Positions 1 to 8,212 of a stretch of DNA of 64,000 nucleotides are shown in pieces; the stretch's first letter is position 1, and every line of letters starts with the position of its first letter. A program made the position numbers and the translations under genes. This DNA comes from Halomicrobium urmianum (lineage in GTDB: Archaea > Halobacteriota > Halobacteria > Halobacteriales > Haloarculaceae), in the NCBI RefSeq assembly GCF_020217425.1, contig NZ_CP084090.1, positions 434,001 through 498,000 of the forward strand. Reading direction: 5' to 3'. Below the pieces are notes generated by a model that was not told the DNA's origin, made no database searches, and saw nothing but the letters and a program-made list of their open reading frames with translations.

Positions 1-1748
1 GCCTGGCGCTGGGGGAGTACCACACGCCCCGCGGCGTCGCGGACCTCGCCGTCGACGCGCTGGCGGTCGACCCGGCCGAGGCGACCTACCTCGATCCCGG
101 TTGCGGCTCGGGGGCCTTCCTCGCCGCCTGCGTCGATCGCGTGGCCGCGGCCGCATCCGACGACCCCGCGGCGGTCGTCGACCGCGTCACCGACACCGTG
201 TTCGGTATCGACCTCAGCCCGGTCGCCGTCGCGAGCGCCCGGCTCACCTACCTGCTCGCGCTGGCACCGCACCTCGACGCGGCCGAGCGCGTGACCGTCC
301 CCGTCTACCACGGCGACGCCCTGGGACTGGTGGACGCGCCCGACGAAGGCGGTGACGACGAGGGCGGGAACGGCCGAGACCTCGCGGCGTCGCTCCCGCC
401 GGTCGACTGCCTCGTCGGGAACCCCCCGTGGATCACCTGGGATCGGCTGCCCGATCGACTCCAGGACCGCTGGCGGGACCGCTCCGAGGAACTGGACCTG
501 TTCCCCCACGAGGGGGCCGCCGCGCTGCTGGGCCACGGCAACGACGACCTCTCCGTCCCGTTCGTCTGGGTGTGTATCGACCGCTACCTCGACGCCGGCG
601 GCGAGGTCAGCGTCGTCCTCAAGCGGGACGTGACCAAGGGGCCCGCCGGCCGGTTGTTCCGCTCGCTGCGCGCCGGCGACCAGCCCCTCGCCCTCTCGCA
701 CGTCCACGACTTCGGGACGCTGTCGCCGTTCGGCGACCAGGTCGCCGCCGGTGCGGCCGTCTTCACCCTCCGGGCCGAGGAGGGAGAGTCGTTCCCGGCG
801 CCGGCCACCGCGTGGGAGCGGGACGGGGCGGCCCCCGACTACGGGAGCGGCGACGCCGTCCGGGAGCTACTGGCCCGCGAGGGGACGGCGCTGGTCCCCG
901 TCGATCCCGAGGACCCGGCCTCGGCGTGGATCCGCCGGGACGCCGAGCGGGCGGCGCTGGGCGATGCCGGCCAGGAGATCCGCCACGGCCTCAAGGACGA
1001 CGCCGAGGACGTGTTCTCGGTCGACCGGGACCTGCTCGACCGGATCGAACTCGACCTGGTGTACCCCTATCTCAAGTCCCGCCACGTCGTCCGATACGGT
1101 CACTTCGGCCACGACCTGCGGCTGGTCCCGATGCGGGAGGCCCACGAGGACAACGAGGCGCGACTCCGCGAGCGCTACCCCGAGACCTACCGGTACCTCC
1201 GGGAGCGGCGCGGGGCGCTCGAAGAGCGGTCCTCGTCGTGGCTGGACAACGGCCCGTTCTACAACGTCTTCGGCCTCGGCGAGTACACCTGGGCCGACTA
1301 CAGGGTCGCCTGGTGCCGGCTGGGGTACAAGCCACACTTCGCCGTCGTCTCGACGGCCGACGACCCCGACCTCGGCGAGAAGCAGGTGATCCCCGGCGAC
1401 CACTACATGTTCGTCGCCACCGACGACGAGCGCGAGGCCCACTTCCTCTGTGCCCTGCTCAACTCCGCGCCCTACCAGCGGTCGCTCCGGGACGTCGCCG
1501 GCGACGGCAAGGCGAGCCTCACGAAGTCGACCGTCTCGCGGCTTGCCCTGCCCGACTACCCCGGCACCGAACGCGCCGAGGAACTTGCCGAGCGCTCGAT
1601 GGCGGCCCACGACGTCGTCGCCGACCACGACCACCTGAGCAAGCGGGCCTACCGCGACCGCGAGGTTCCTGAACTGGCCGCCGTCCAGGCCCAGATCGAC
1701 GACCTCGCCGAGTCGCTCGTGGCCGAGCGGAACGGGCGGCAACTCTGA
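1..1748 (+). CDS. N6-adenine DNA methyltransferase of the Eco57I/PglX-like type, 5' truncated by the window edge
   Basis: The reading frame is already open at base 3 and runs to a TGA ending at 1748, so only the C-terminal ~580 residues are present. Close to the edge it shows a GEYHTP-type entry motif, then the SAM-binding motif I (DPGCGSGAF) and, ~100 residues later, the catalytic motif IV NPPW that defines amino-methyltransferases of the gamma class. The remaining ~400 residues should form the target-recognition and C-terminal region. Proteins of this type methylate adenine in restriction-modification, BREX-like or solitary systems. Upstream partners lie outside the window, so the system type cannot be decided. 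An internal ATG at 141 falls inside motif I and is not a credible start. The family call is secure; its role in a defence system is inferred. Confidence 0.85.
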   Translation, partial: LALGEYHTPRGVADLAVDALAVDPAEATYLDPGCGSGAFLAACVDRVAAAASDDPAAVVDRVTDTVFGIDLSPVAVASARLTYLLALAPHLDAAERVTVPVYHGDALGLVDAPDEGGDDEGGNGRDLAASLPPVDCLVGNPPWITWDRLPDRLQDRWRDRSEELDLFPHEGAAALLGHGNDDLSVPFVWVCIDRYLDAGGEVSVVLKRDVTKGPAGRLFRSLRAGDQPLALSHVHDFGTLSPFGDQVAAGAAVFTLRAEEGESFPAPATAWERDGAAPDYGSGDAVRELLAREGTALVPVDPEDPASAWIRRDAERAALGDAGQEIRHGLKDDAEDVFSVDRDLLDRIELDLVYPYLKSRHVVRYGHFGHDLRLVPMREAHEDNEARLRERYPETYRYLRERRGALEERSSSWLDNGPFYNVFGLGEYTWADYRVAWCRLGYKPHFAVVSTADDPDLGEKQVIPGDHYMFVATDDEREAHFLCALLNSAPYQRSLRDVAGDGKASLTKSTVSRLALPDYPGTERAEELAERSMAAHDVVADHDHLSKRAYRDREVPELAAVQAQIDDLAESLVAERNGRQL

Positions 1749-1960
1749 GAGACACCCGACCAGTTTCCGTGAGAACGCCGCCGAAGATTCCGTGAGAACG
1801 CGTCGCAAACTATTTGGTCTCCGGATGCGTACGCCTTTCTAGCGGACGATCCTGTCTATCTCCCGTCGTCTCCCGGTCCGCGCCGCTGGTGGTCGTTCTG
1901 TCCTGCGCAGGCGCTGGACCGCCGGGGACAGCGCCGCGGGATCGTTCGACGGAGGACACC

Positions 1961-2152
1961 ATGCCCCACGAAACCGACCTCCCCTGCCCGGACTGTGGAA
2001 GCGACCTCGAAGAGCGGTCCGTCGCGGCGTCTGACCTGGCACCGGGGGTAGCCCTGGAGGACCGCGTGACGGTCGCGGTCTGCCCTGCCTGCGACGCGAC
2101 GTACTACCCCGATCGGACGCTGTCGCGGCTGTTCTCGACGGCTCCACGGTGA
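1961..2152 (+). CDS. Small zinc-ribbon protein (63 aa)
   Basis: This is a short acidic protein with two cysteine pairs, CPDCG near residue 9 and CPAC near residue 41, spaced as in a single treble-clef or zinc-ribbon fold. The ATG at 1961 is preferred over the longer frame opening at 1814: a GGAGG Shine-Dalgarno sequence lies 4-8 bases before it, the protein becomes acidic only from here, and the upstream extension is basic and unlike haloarchaeal coding sequence. Zinc-ribbon mini-proteins of this kind are common in haloarchaea and mostly of unknown function. No partner can be inferred from the neighbours. Confidence 0.7.
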   Translation: MPHETDLPCPDCGSDLEERSVAASDLAPGVALEDRVTVAVCPACDATYYPDRTLSRLFSTAPR

Positions 2153-2200
2153 GCGGCCCGGACGGCGGGCCGTCCGCGGACGCCGCGGGCAACGCGGACT

Positions 2201-2301
2201 GGTAGCGAACTACCCTACTCGCTCACGGCTGACGCCGTTCGCTCCTCGAGGGTAGGGCTTCCTGCTTCTACGACGCGCTTTGCAGATACAGGTGTTCGAC
2301 T
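2201..2301 (-). mobile_element. Relic of an IS200/IS605-type (TnpB) element: TnpB C-terminal codons plus right-end hairpin
   Basis: On the minus strand, bases 2301 to 2215 encode the tail TPVSAKRVVEAGSPTLEER followed by TASAVSE and a TAG stop. I recognise this as the characteristic C-terminus of haloarchaeal TnpB (OrfB) proteins. Directly after the stop lies a small hairpin, GGTAG/CTACC with a 4-nt loop (2201-2214), as expected for the right end of an IS605-group element, where the TnpB guide RNA also derives from. Upstream of codon ~2301 the homology stops, so the rest of tnpB is gone. Recognition rests on memory of the family; a protein search would settle it. Confidence 0.65.
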
Positions 2302-2362
2302 TCGTGGGCCTGCCGTAATAGCGTCTCAATTCAGCTAAAAGGCCGGCGTCCCATGACGGCGT

Positions 2363-3316
2363 ATGCAACGCGTCATCGTCGACACGGACACGGCCGGGGA
2401 CGACACGCAGGCGCTCGCGCTGGCCTGCCTGACCGACCGGCTCTCCGTCGAAGCCGTCACCGTCGTCGCCGGGAACGTCCCCTTCGACCGCGAGGTCGAG
2501 AACGCCAAGTACGCGCTCTCGCTGGTCGATTCGACCGAGGTCCCCGTCTACGAGGGGGCCCGCCAGCCCCTCCTCAAGGAGCACGAACACGCCGAGGAGA
2601 TCCACGGCGAGGGCGGCCTGGGCGGCGACCTGCACCCCGAGACGGAAATCGAGTCGGCCGACGGGTTCGGGCCCGACGAGATCGTCCGGCGCTGTCGGGA
2701 CGCACCCGGCGAGATCACGCTGCTGTGCATCGGACCGCTGACGAACCTCGCGCTCGCCTACGCGCGCGAACCCGACCTCCCCGACCTCGTCGACGAGGTG
2801 TGGGTGATGGGCGGCAACGTGCACTGCCGGGGCAACGTCACCCCCGCCGCCGAGTTCAATTTCTGGGTGGACCCCGACGCCGCGAAGCGCGTCCTCGCCG
2901 AGTTCGACGCGACGCTCGTCGACTGGGGACTGTGCCTGCGGGACGGCGCGATGGGCGAGGCCGTCCTCGAGACGATCGACGGGATCGACACTGACCTCGC
3001 CGACTTTTTCGCCGCGGTGATCGGGACGCTGCGGGAGTCAGGCGACGCGGAGATCGGCGTCGACGGCGTCACCCAGCCCGACGCGCTGGCCGCCGCCCTG
3101 CTTGCTTACCCCGAACTCCGCGAGGCGACCGGGACCTACCACGTCGACATCGACGAGCGCGAGGGGCTGACGCGCGGCTACACGTTCGCCGACGTCGACG
3201 GGACGACCGGCGAGCCCGCCGACACGCGCGTGATCGAGGCCGCCGACGCCGACGGCTTCGAGCGCGTCGTCCTGTCGATGCTCCGGGACAGAAACCCCGA
3301 CGCCGGGGTCGAGTGA
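2363..3316 (+). CDS. Nucleoside hydrolase (IunH/RihA-like), 317 aa
   Basis: The family hydrolyses the N-glycosidic bond of ribonucleosides to ribose and free base in purine and pyrimidine salvage. The N-terminus has the calcium-binding aspartate cluster VDTDTAGDDTQA (residues 5-17), a variant of the usual DTDxGxDD in which Gly is displaced by one. Further support comes from the TLLCIGPLTNLA motif near residue 117, VWVMGGN near 147 and an EFNFWVDPDAA segment near 167, all diagnostic of inosine-uridine-preferring hydrolases. Length matches the family (~310-320). The ATG at 2363 begins directly with the catalytic strand. There is no signal peptide, so it is cytoplasmic. It appears monocistronic, between the TnpB relic and the next gene. 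Confidence 0.9.
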   Translation: MQRVIVDTDTAGDDTQALALACLTDRLSVEAVTVVAGNVPFDREVENAKYALSLVDSTEVPVYEGARQPLLKEHEHAEEIHGEGGLGGDLHPETEIESADGFGPDEIVRRCRDAPGEITLLCIGPLTNLALAYAREPDLPDLVDEVWVMGGNVHCRGNVTPAAEFNFWVDPDAAKRVLAEFDATLVDWGLCLRDGAMGEAVLETIDGIDTDLADFFAAVIGTLRESGDAEIGVDGVTQPDALAAALLAYPELREATGTYHVDIDEREGLTRGYTFADVDGTTGEPADTRVIEAADADGFERVVLSMLRDRNPDAGVE

Positions 3317-3385
3317 GGGGGCCGGGAGAAGGGATCCCCGCCGGTGACGGCAGGACTTTTGCCGACACGCGGTACAGTGCCGATA

Positions 3386-5011
3386 ATGGCCGCCCATTCG
3401 ACGACCGGTCGCTGGCACTGCGACTACCGCGTCGACCTCGCCGGCGACGCGGTCCGGATCACGCTTCGGGAGCGACGACGCGACCGCGAGCGGCCGGACA
3501 CCGTCGTCGGTCTGGAGCCGGGTGCGACCGAACCCGGCGTCGAGGCGGCGGACGGCCAGCGCCGCCGCACGCACCGCTTCGTCGCCGCCCCGGACTCCGT
3601 CGTGATCACGGGCGGATCCGCCGACGTCACGGTCGACGGCTCCGACGTCTCGCTCTCCGGGCCCGACGGGGGATCCGCGCCGGCCGCCGAGGCGTCCATC
3701 GAGCACCCGGCGGTGACGGCTCCGGCCCCGGTCGACGGGGTGACGGTACACCGGCTCCGGTTCGCGCCGGATCACGCGGAGACGTCGGTGACCGTCGAGG
3801 CCGACGATCCGATCGTCGCCGTCGACGCGCACAGCCGCGTCCCGTTCCGGGAGAGCGCCACCGACGACGCCGTGGAGTGGCGGGGGAGCGGCCCGCTGAC
3901 CGCCGCCGTAGTCACCGCGAGCGGCGACCCGATCGACGGGGTCTTCGAGATGGACCGCGAGACGCTGGCGGTGGAGCCGGGCCGACCGGGCGCGGGGAGC
4001 GACGCGCCCGCCGTCGTTCTGGGCGGCGCCGAGTACGAGGACTGGTTCGGCCGGACGGTCCCGGTCGCCGGCCTCGACGGGATCACGTACGTCGACGGCT
4101 CGCGGATCGGGCGCGGCCCCGGTCGGCCGCATCGCCACGGCGAGCGGTGCCTGGTCCGCGACCACGACGGCGAGTTCGACCTCGACGTCCGCGGCGCGCC
4201 CGAGCGGTACGTGGCCGTCGACGACGAGCTGGCGACCGTCCTCGGGTGCGACCTCGGGACGCAGGTGCTCGTCACACGCTCCGACGGTGACGACGCGGTG
4301 TACACCGTCGGCGAGCGCGGCGACCTGTCGGACGTCGCCGTCGGCATGACAACCGGCGGGCGCGACCGCCTCGGCGCGCCGCGGGACGGACAGTTCACCG
4401 TCACCGTCACGCCGGTGGTCGCCGCGCCGCACCTCGCGAGACACGAGGCCCGGCGCGCCGGCGCGGTCGCGGAGCGGCTGGCCGACGCCGGCGGGGACCG
4501 CCTCGTCGCCTGCGCGCCCCACGGCGGCGTGATCGAGGGGAACACCGACCTCCAGGCTCACCGGCTCGTCGACCGGCTGTCGGCCCGCGAGGCGACGGCC
4601 TGGAGCGTCGAGGGGTGGGACGACGACGCCGCCGCCTTCGATCGGTACCACGTCCGCTCCTCGGACGTCGACCCGCGGTCGTTCCCGCTGCTCGCCCGGA
4701 TCGCCGACCGCGGGTTCGAGCGCGCCGTCAGCTTCCACTGTCACGACAACGACGGCGTCGTCGTTGGGGGTCGCGCTCCCGAACCGATCCGCGAGGGCGT
4801 CGCTGCCGCCGTGTCGGAGGCGCTCGCCGGAACCGGCATCGAGGTCTCTCTCGAAGGTAAGTACATGGGACGGCGGCCCGAGAACCTCGTCAACTGGCTC
4901 ACCGCCGACGGCGAGTCGGGGATCCAGATCGAGCAGAGCATCCCGACGGTCGACCGTCACTGGCGGGCCGTGGCCGACGCCGTCGCCGAGTGGTTCCGGG
5001 ACCGCCGCTGA
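3386..5011 (+). CDS. Protein with C-terminal poly-gamma-glutamate hydrolase-like domain and long unknown N-terminal region (541 aa)
   Basis: The last ~170 residues match the gamma-PGA hydrolase family, a zinc carboxypeptidase-like fold. They show APHGGVIEGNTD (metal-binding His and Glu), a second metal histidine in SFHCHDND followed by VVVGG, and GIQIEQS near the end in the place of the family's GxQLE-type catalytic motif. The first ~370 residues are acidic and beta-rich by appearance and match nothing I recognise. No signal peptide or TM segment is visible, so the substrate may be intracellular or phage-derived rather than secreted polymer. ATG 3386 is chosen because the 14 residues ahead of it overlap upstream intergenic DNA. 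The C-terminal domain is well supported; the biological substrate is unknown. Confidence 0.7.
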   Translation: MAAHSTTGRWHCDYRVDLAGDAVRITLRERRRDRERPDTVVGLEPGATEPGVEAADGQRRRTHRFVAAPDSVVITGGSADVTVDGSDVSLSGPDGGSAPAAEASIEHPAVTAPAPVDGVTVHRLRFAPDHAETSVTVEADDPIVAVDAHSRVPFRESATDDAVEWRGSGPLTAAVVTASGDPIDGVFEMDRETLAVEPGRPGAGSDAPAVVLGGAEYEDWFGRTVPVAGLDGITYVDGSRIGRGPGRPHRHGERCLVRDHDGEFDLDVRGAPERYVAVDDELATVLGCDLGTQVLVTRSDGDDAVYTVGERGDLSDVAVGMTTGGRDRLGAPRDGQFTVTVTPVVAAPHLARHEARRAGAVAERLADAGGDRLVACAPHGGVIEGNTDLQAHRLVDRLSAREATAWSVEGWDDDAAAFDRYHVRSSDVDPRSFPLLARIADRGFERAVSFHCHDNDGVVVGGRAPEPIREGVAAAVSEALAGTGIEVSLEGKYMGRRPENLVNWLTADGESGIQIEQSIPTVDRHWRAVADAVAEWFRDRR

Positions 5012-5015
5012 TACC

Positions 5016-5085
5016 GCCGGCTGTACGCTCGTGAAGACACTCGCCACCACGGGGCGGCGAGTGCTCTCGAAGTGGTACAGCCGGC
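5016..5085. terminator. Nested inverted repeat between convergent genes, probable bidirectional terminator
   Basis: An outer 11-bp perfect inverted repeat (GCCGGCTGTAC at 5016-5026, partner 5075-5085) encloses an inner 8-bp perfect one (CACTCGCC at 5038-5045, partner 5056-5063). It fills the 95-bp gap between two convergent stop codons (5011 and 5107), where transcription from both sides must end. No T-run follows either arm, so termination activity is inferred only from position and symmetry. Confidence 0.45.
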
Positions 5086-5106
5086 AGTACGAGGAGCGAT
5101 TCGAGG

Positions 5107-8079
5107 TCAGGCGGCCAGGTCGGAACCGTCGAGTTCGCCGAGCAGGTCCGCGAACGACTCCTCGTAGTCGTCGAAGCCGTGCTCGGCCGCCAGCTCTCGA
5201 CCGCGTTCGCACCACGCCCGCGCGGCTCCGGACGCGCCCGTCTCGACGGCGACCTCGGCCATCCGCTCGAGCTTCGCGAGGGCGTTGTGGTACCCGTCCA
5301 CGTCGAGCAGGACCGCGACCGACTCGCCGGCGCGGTCGCGGGCGCGCTCGACGTCGCCGCGGCGGAGCGCGACCGTCGCGAGGTGCGAGAGCGTGTTCCC
5401 CTCGCCCTGCCGGTCGCCGAGCTCCCGCTTCACCCCGAGGCTCTCCTCGAAGTACTCCCGGGCGTCGTCGAGCTCGCCCTCGCGCTCGTGGACGGTAGCG
5501 ACGTTGTTGAGACACCAGGCCACGCACTGCCGGTCGCCGATCTCCCGGGCGACGCCGAGGCTCTGCCGGAAGTACGAGCGGGCCTCGCCGTACTCGCCGC
5601 GTTCGCGTGTCACGAGCCCCAGCGCGTTCAGGACCCGTGCCTCGCCGAGCCGGTGGCCGATCTCCTGGAAGACGTCGAGGCTGTCGTGGTGGCGCTCGGC
5701 GGCGAGTTCCAGGTCGCCGCGCTTGCGGGCCAGGAGACCGAGGTTGTTCAGCACCCATCCGCGACCCAGCCGGTTGTCGAGGTCGTCGAAGACGGTCAGA
5801 CTGTCCTCGTGGTACCGCTCCGCGGCGTCGAGGTTGCCGCAGACGCGGTTGACGCTGCCGAGGTTGTTCAGCGTCCACGCCTCCCCCGTCCGGACGCCGA
5901 CCTCCCGGAACGTCTCGAGGCCGCGCCGGTGGTACTCCTCGGCCGTGTCGAGCTCGCCACGGCGGCGCGCGACGTTCCCGAGGTTGTTCAGCGTCCACGC
6001 CTCGATCTCCGTCAGGCGATCGGGGCCGAGTTCGTCCGGCTCGAGGTCGGTGATCCGCTCGTGGAGGTGCTCGAACTCGGCCTTCGCCCGGTCGAACTCC
6101 CCGCTGTCGAGGTACATCACGCCCCGGAGGTTCGTACAGCGGAGGCGCGTCTCCGTGGAGCACGCGTCGGGCAGCGAGATCCAGGAGTGCTCGGTCGTGC
6201 CGAACAGCGGGGCGACGTGGAAGATCGGCTGGCGCTGGCTGCTGGAGGCCCTGGCGAAGGCGTACTGCGGATCGGCGTCGCCCATGTTGAAGACGGTCAG
6301 GGCGAGCGAGTCGGCGGTCTCCGTCGGTGCCTCCTCGACGCGCCGGACGTACGGCGCGTCCCCCCTGAACCAGCGGTCGATGCGCTCGCGCGTCTGCTCG
6401 TCGTCGACCACGGAGAAGAGGGCGTTGACCACCTCCTCGAAGTGGTCCGCCGCCCGGCGCTCGCCGGCCTCGTCGAGGAAGTGACGGAAGAAGATCGCCG
6501 ACCAGAGGGGATGGTGCGACCGATATCCCTCGCCGTCCCCCTCGAAGAGGAGCTCGTCCTCGAGGTCGTCGACGAGGTCCTCGATCCGCCGGTGGTCCCG
6601 CTTCTCCTCCGCCAGCGCGTGCAGGAGATCGGGATAGACGGTCATCTCGGAGGCGTTGAGGACGTTGATCAGGATCCCCAGGTGGAAGGGGAGGTAGTCG
6701 TCGTCGCCGCAGCGGTCCGTCAGGTCGTCGTAGACGCTCCGAACCGACGACTCCAGGACCGTCGCGGACCCGCTCTCGCCGGGCGTCGGAACCGTCTCCG
6801 TCGCGTGGCTGGCGAGCCGGTAAGCGAGGAGGTACATCTCGCCGACGTCGGTCGCGCCCAGGTCGGCGACGAGCTGGTCCACGTCCTGCGTGACCGACTC
6901 CCCGGTCGTCGCCTCGAAGTGTTCGACGGCCGCCGCGCACTCCCGCTCCGAGACGCTCGGGACCGGATAGCGCTCGATCCCCTGGTCCTTGATCTCCTGC
7001 AGCCGCGGGTCGTCCATCACGCTCTCGGGGTGTTGCCACTCGCTCTTCCGTGAGTCGAGGAGGAAGCGGACGGAGTCGTCGCCCTCGAACCGCTCGACGA
7101 GGTGGAAGACCGGGCTCGTCGCGGGCCTGGCGGCGTCCTCGACGACGATCAGAACGGGGCCGGCGGCCTCCCGGATCTGGGTCTCGAGCGGGCCGACCTC
7201 GTCGAAGTCGTTCGGCGCGTTGCTGCGCCGGTAGAACACGGCGCCCGTCGTCCGCTCGTACCAGGTCGTCGCGACCGCCTTGCAGATGGTACTCTTCCCG
7301 GACCCCGGGCGACCGAGGACGACGGTGTCGCGGCCCGCACGGAGTCGATCGGAGAGGTGCTCGGTGATCGTCTGTTCGTCGCCGTCCTCGTGGAACCGCT
7401 CGAAGTAGTGCCCCGCCCGGATCTCCGCGAGGCTGAACCCGGTCCGCCAGCAGGTCGCCGGGTCCTTCACCTCGGCCTGCTCGAAAAAGCGGGGCCCCAG
7501 CCGGACGAACCCCTGATCCCGGAGCCGGGCCAGCTCCTGTCGGTCGAGGCGGTCCTGAACAGTCTCGAGGCGCGTCTCGAGCCGGTTGACGGTGGCCGTG
7601 AGCTCGATGTTCGCCTCGGTGTCGAGAACCTCGGCGAGTTCCGTCCCCGAGATCTCCTCCGCGAACGCCCGGATCGCGTCGCGGTACGCGTCGGCGACGG
7701 CCGCCTCGAGCGCTCGTCGCAGCTCCGGATCGGCGTCGAGGTCGAGGTCCAGCGTCGCCCCGATCGCCCGGGCGATACGCGCGACGGCCTCGCGTTCGGT
7801 CTCGAATGCGACGTCGATCTCGTCCAGGTGCGCTGCGACCGCCGACCAGTCGTCGGCGACGTCGCTCGCCGACGCGCCGTCGACGTCCGCCTCGGCGAGC
7901 GCGGCCGGCACGGTGGCTTCGAGCGCCGCGTTGAACTCCGTCGCGAGCTCGTCGACGTCGCTCGAGAACCGTCGGCGGCGGATCACGTCCTCGATCTTGC
8001 CCTTCACGATACCGCTCCCCGCGGAGGCGCCCGCAGCCAGCCCGTTCGTCGCTATTCCGAGCGCGATCGTCTCCAGCAT
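5107..8079 (-). CDS. STAND-like P-loop NTPase with N-terminal helical region and C-terminal TPR array (990 aa)
   Basis: The order is: a helical, coiled-coil-prone region (residues 1-190); a short linker containing a GFVRLGPRFFEQ motif; an NTPase with Walker A GRPGSGKST (~256-264) and Walker B VLIVVEDA (~309-316); a winged-helix-like middle; then from ~660 to ~960 at least seven tetratricopeptide repeats with the recurring signature LNNLGxxxRxxGxLxxAxxxY. This sensor-switch architecture is typical of STAND NTPases, many of which are antiphage or programmed-death proteins that oligomerise on target binding. The first 30 residues (MLETIALGIATNGLAAGASA) are hydrophobic and might insert in a membrane. 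It diverges from the PD-(D/E)XK gene 133 bp away. No known effector domain is recognisable. The fold call is secure and the defence role is inferred. Confidence 0.8.
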   Translation of the reverse strand: MLETIALGIATNGLAAGASAGSGIVKGKIEDVIRRRRFSSDVDELATEFNAALEATVPAALAEADVDGASASDVADDWSAVAAHLDEIDVAFETEREAVARIARAIGATLDLDLDADPELRRALEAAVADAYRDAIRAFAEEISGTELAEVLDTEANIELTATVNRLETRLETVQDRLDRQELARLRDQGFVRLGPRFFEQAEVKDPATCWRTGFSLAEIRAGHYFERFHEDGDEQTITEHLSDRLRAGRDTVVLGRPGSGKSTICKAVATTWYERTTGAVFYRRSNAPNDFDEVGPLETQIREAAGPVLIVVEDAARPATSPVFHLVERFEGDDSVRFLLDSRKSEWQHPESVMDDPRLQEIKDQGIERYPVPSVSERECAAAVEHFEATTGESVTQDVDQLVADLGATDVGEMYLLAYRLASHATETVPTPGESGSATVLESSVRSVYDDLTDRCGDDDYLPFHLGILINVLNASEMTVYPDLLHALAEEKRDHRRIEDLVDDLEDELLFEGDGEGYRSHHPLWSAIFFRHFLDEAGERRAADHFEEVVNALFSVVDDEQTRERIDRWFRGDAPYVRRVEEAPTETADSLALTVFNMGDADPQYAFARASSSQRQPIFHVAPLFGTTEHSWISLPDACSTETRLRCTNLRGVMYLDSGEFDRAKAEFEHLHERITDLEPDELGPDRLTEIEAWTLNNLGNVARRRGELDTAEEYHRRGLETFREVGVRTGEAWTLNNLGSVNRVCGNLDAAERYHEDSLTVFDDLDNRLGRGWVLNNLGLLARKRGDLELAAERHHDSLDVFQEIGHRLGEARVLNALGLVTRERGEYGEARSYFRQSLGVAREIGDRQCVAWCLNNVATVHEREGELDDAREYFEESLGVKRELGDRQGEGNTLSHLATVALRRGDVERARDRAGESVAVLLDVDGYHNALAKLERMAEVAVETGASGAARAWCERGRELAAEHGFDDYEESFADLLGELDGSDLAA

Positions 8080-8110
8080 TCGAATCGACTGTGGCGTTGA
8101 TTGGGTCGTC

Positions 8111-8120
8111 TATTAAGTAT
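8111..8120 (-). promoter_or_regulatory. TATA-like element of the STAND NTPase gene
   Basis: On the minus strand ATACTTAATA lies 32-41 bases before the ATG at 8079, the only AT-rich stretch in the 133-bp divergent intergenic region. This is the expected place for an archaeal TATA box giving a short-leader transcript. The plus-strand gene starting at 8213 has no equally clear TATA box. Confidence 0.5.
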
Positions 8121-8212
8121 TCTGACCGCTCTCGCCCGTCGGGCGGTGATTCCCCGTCCCGGACTCGGTCGAGCCCGAACGTTCTTGTGCCAGCTCGCGA
8201 AACCGGGCGCGC

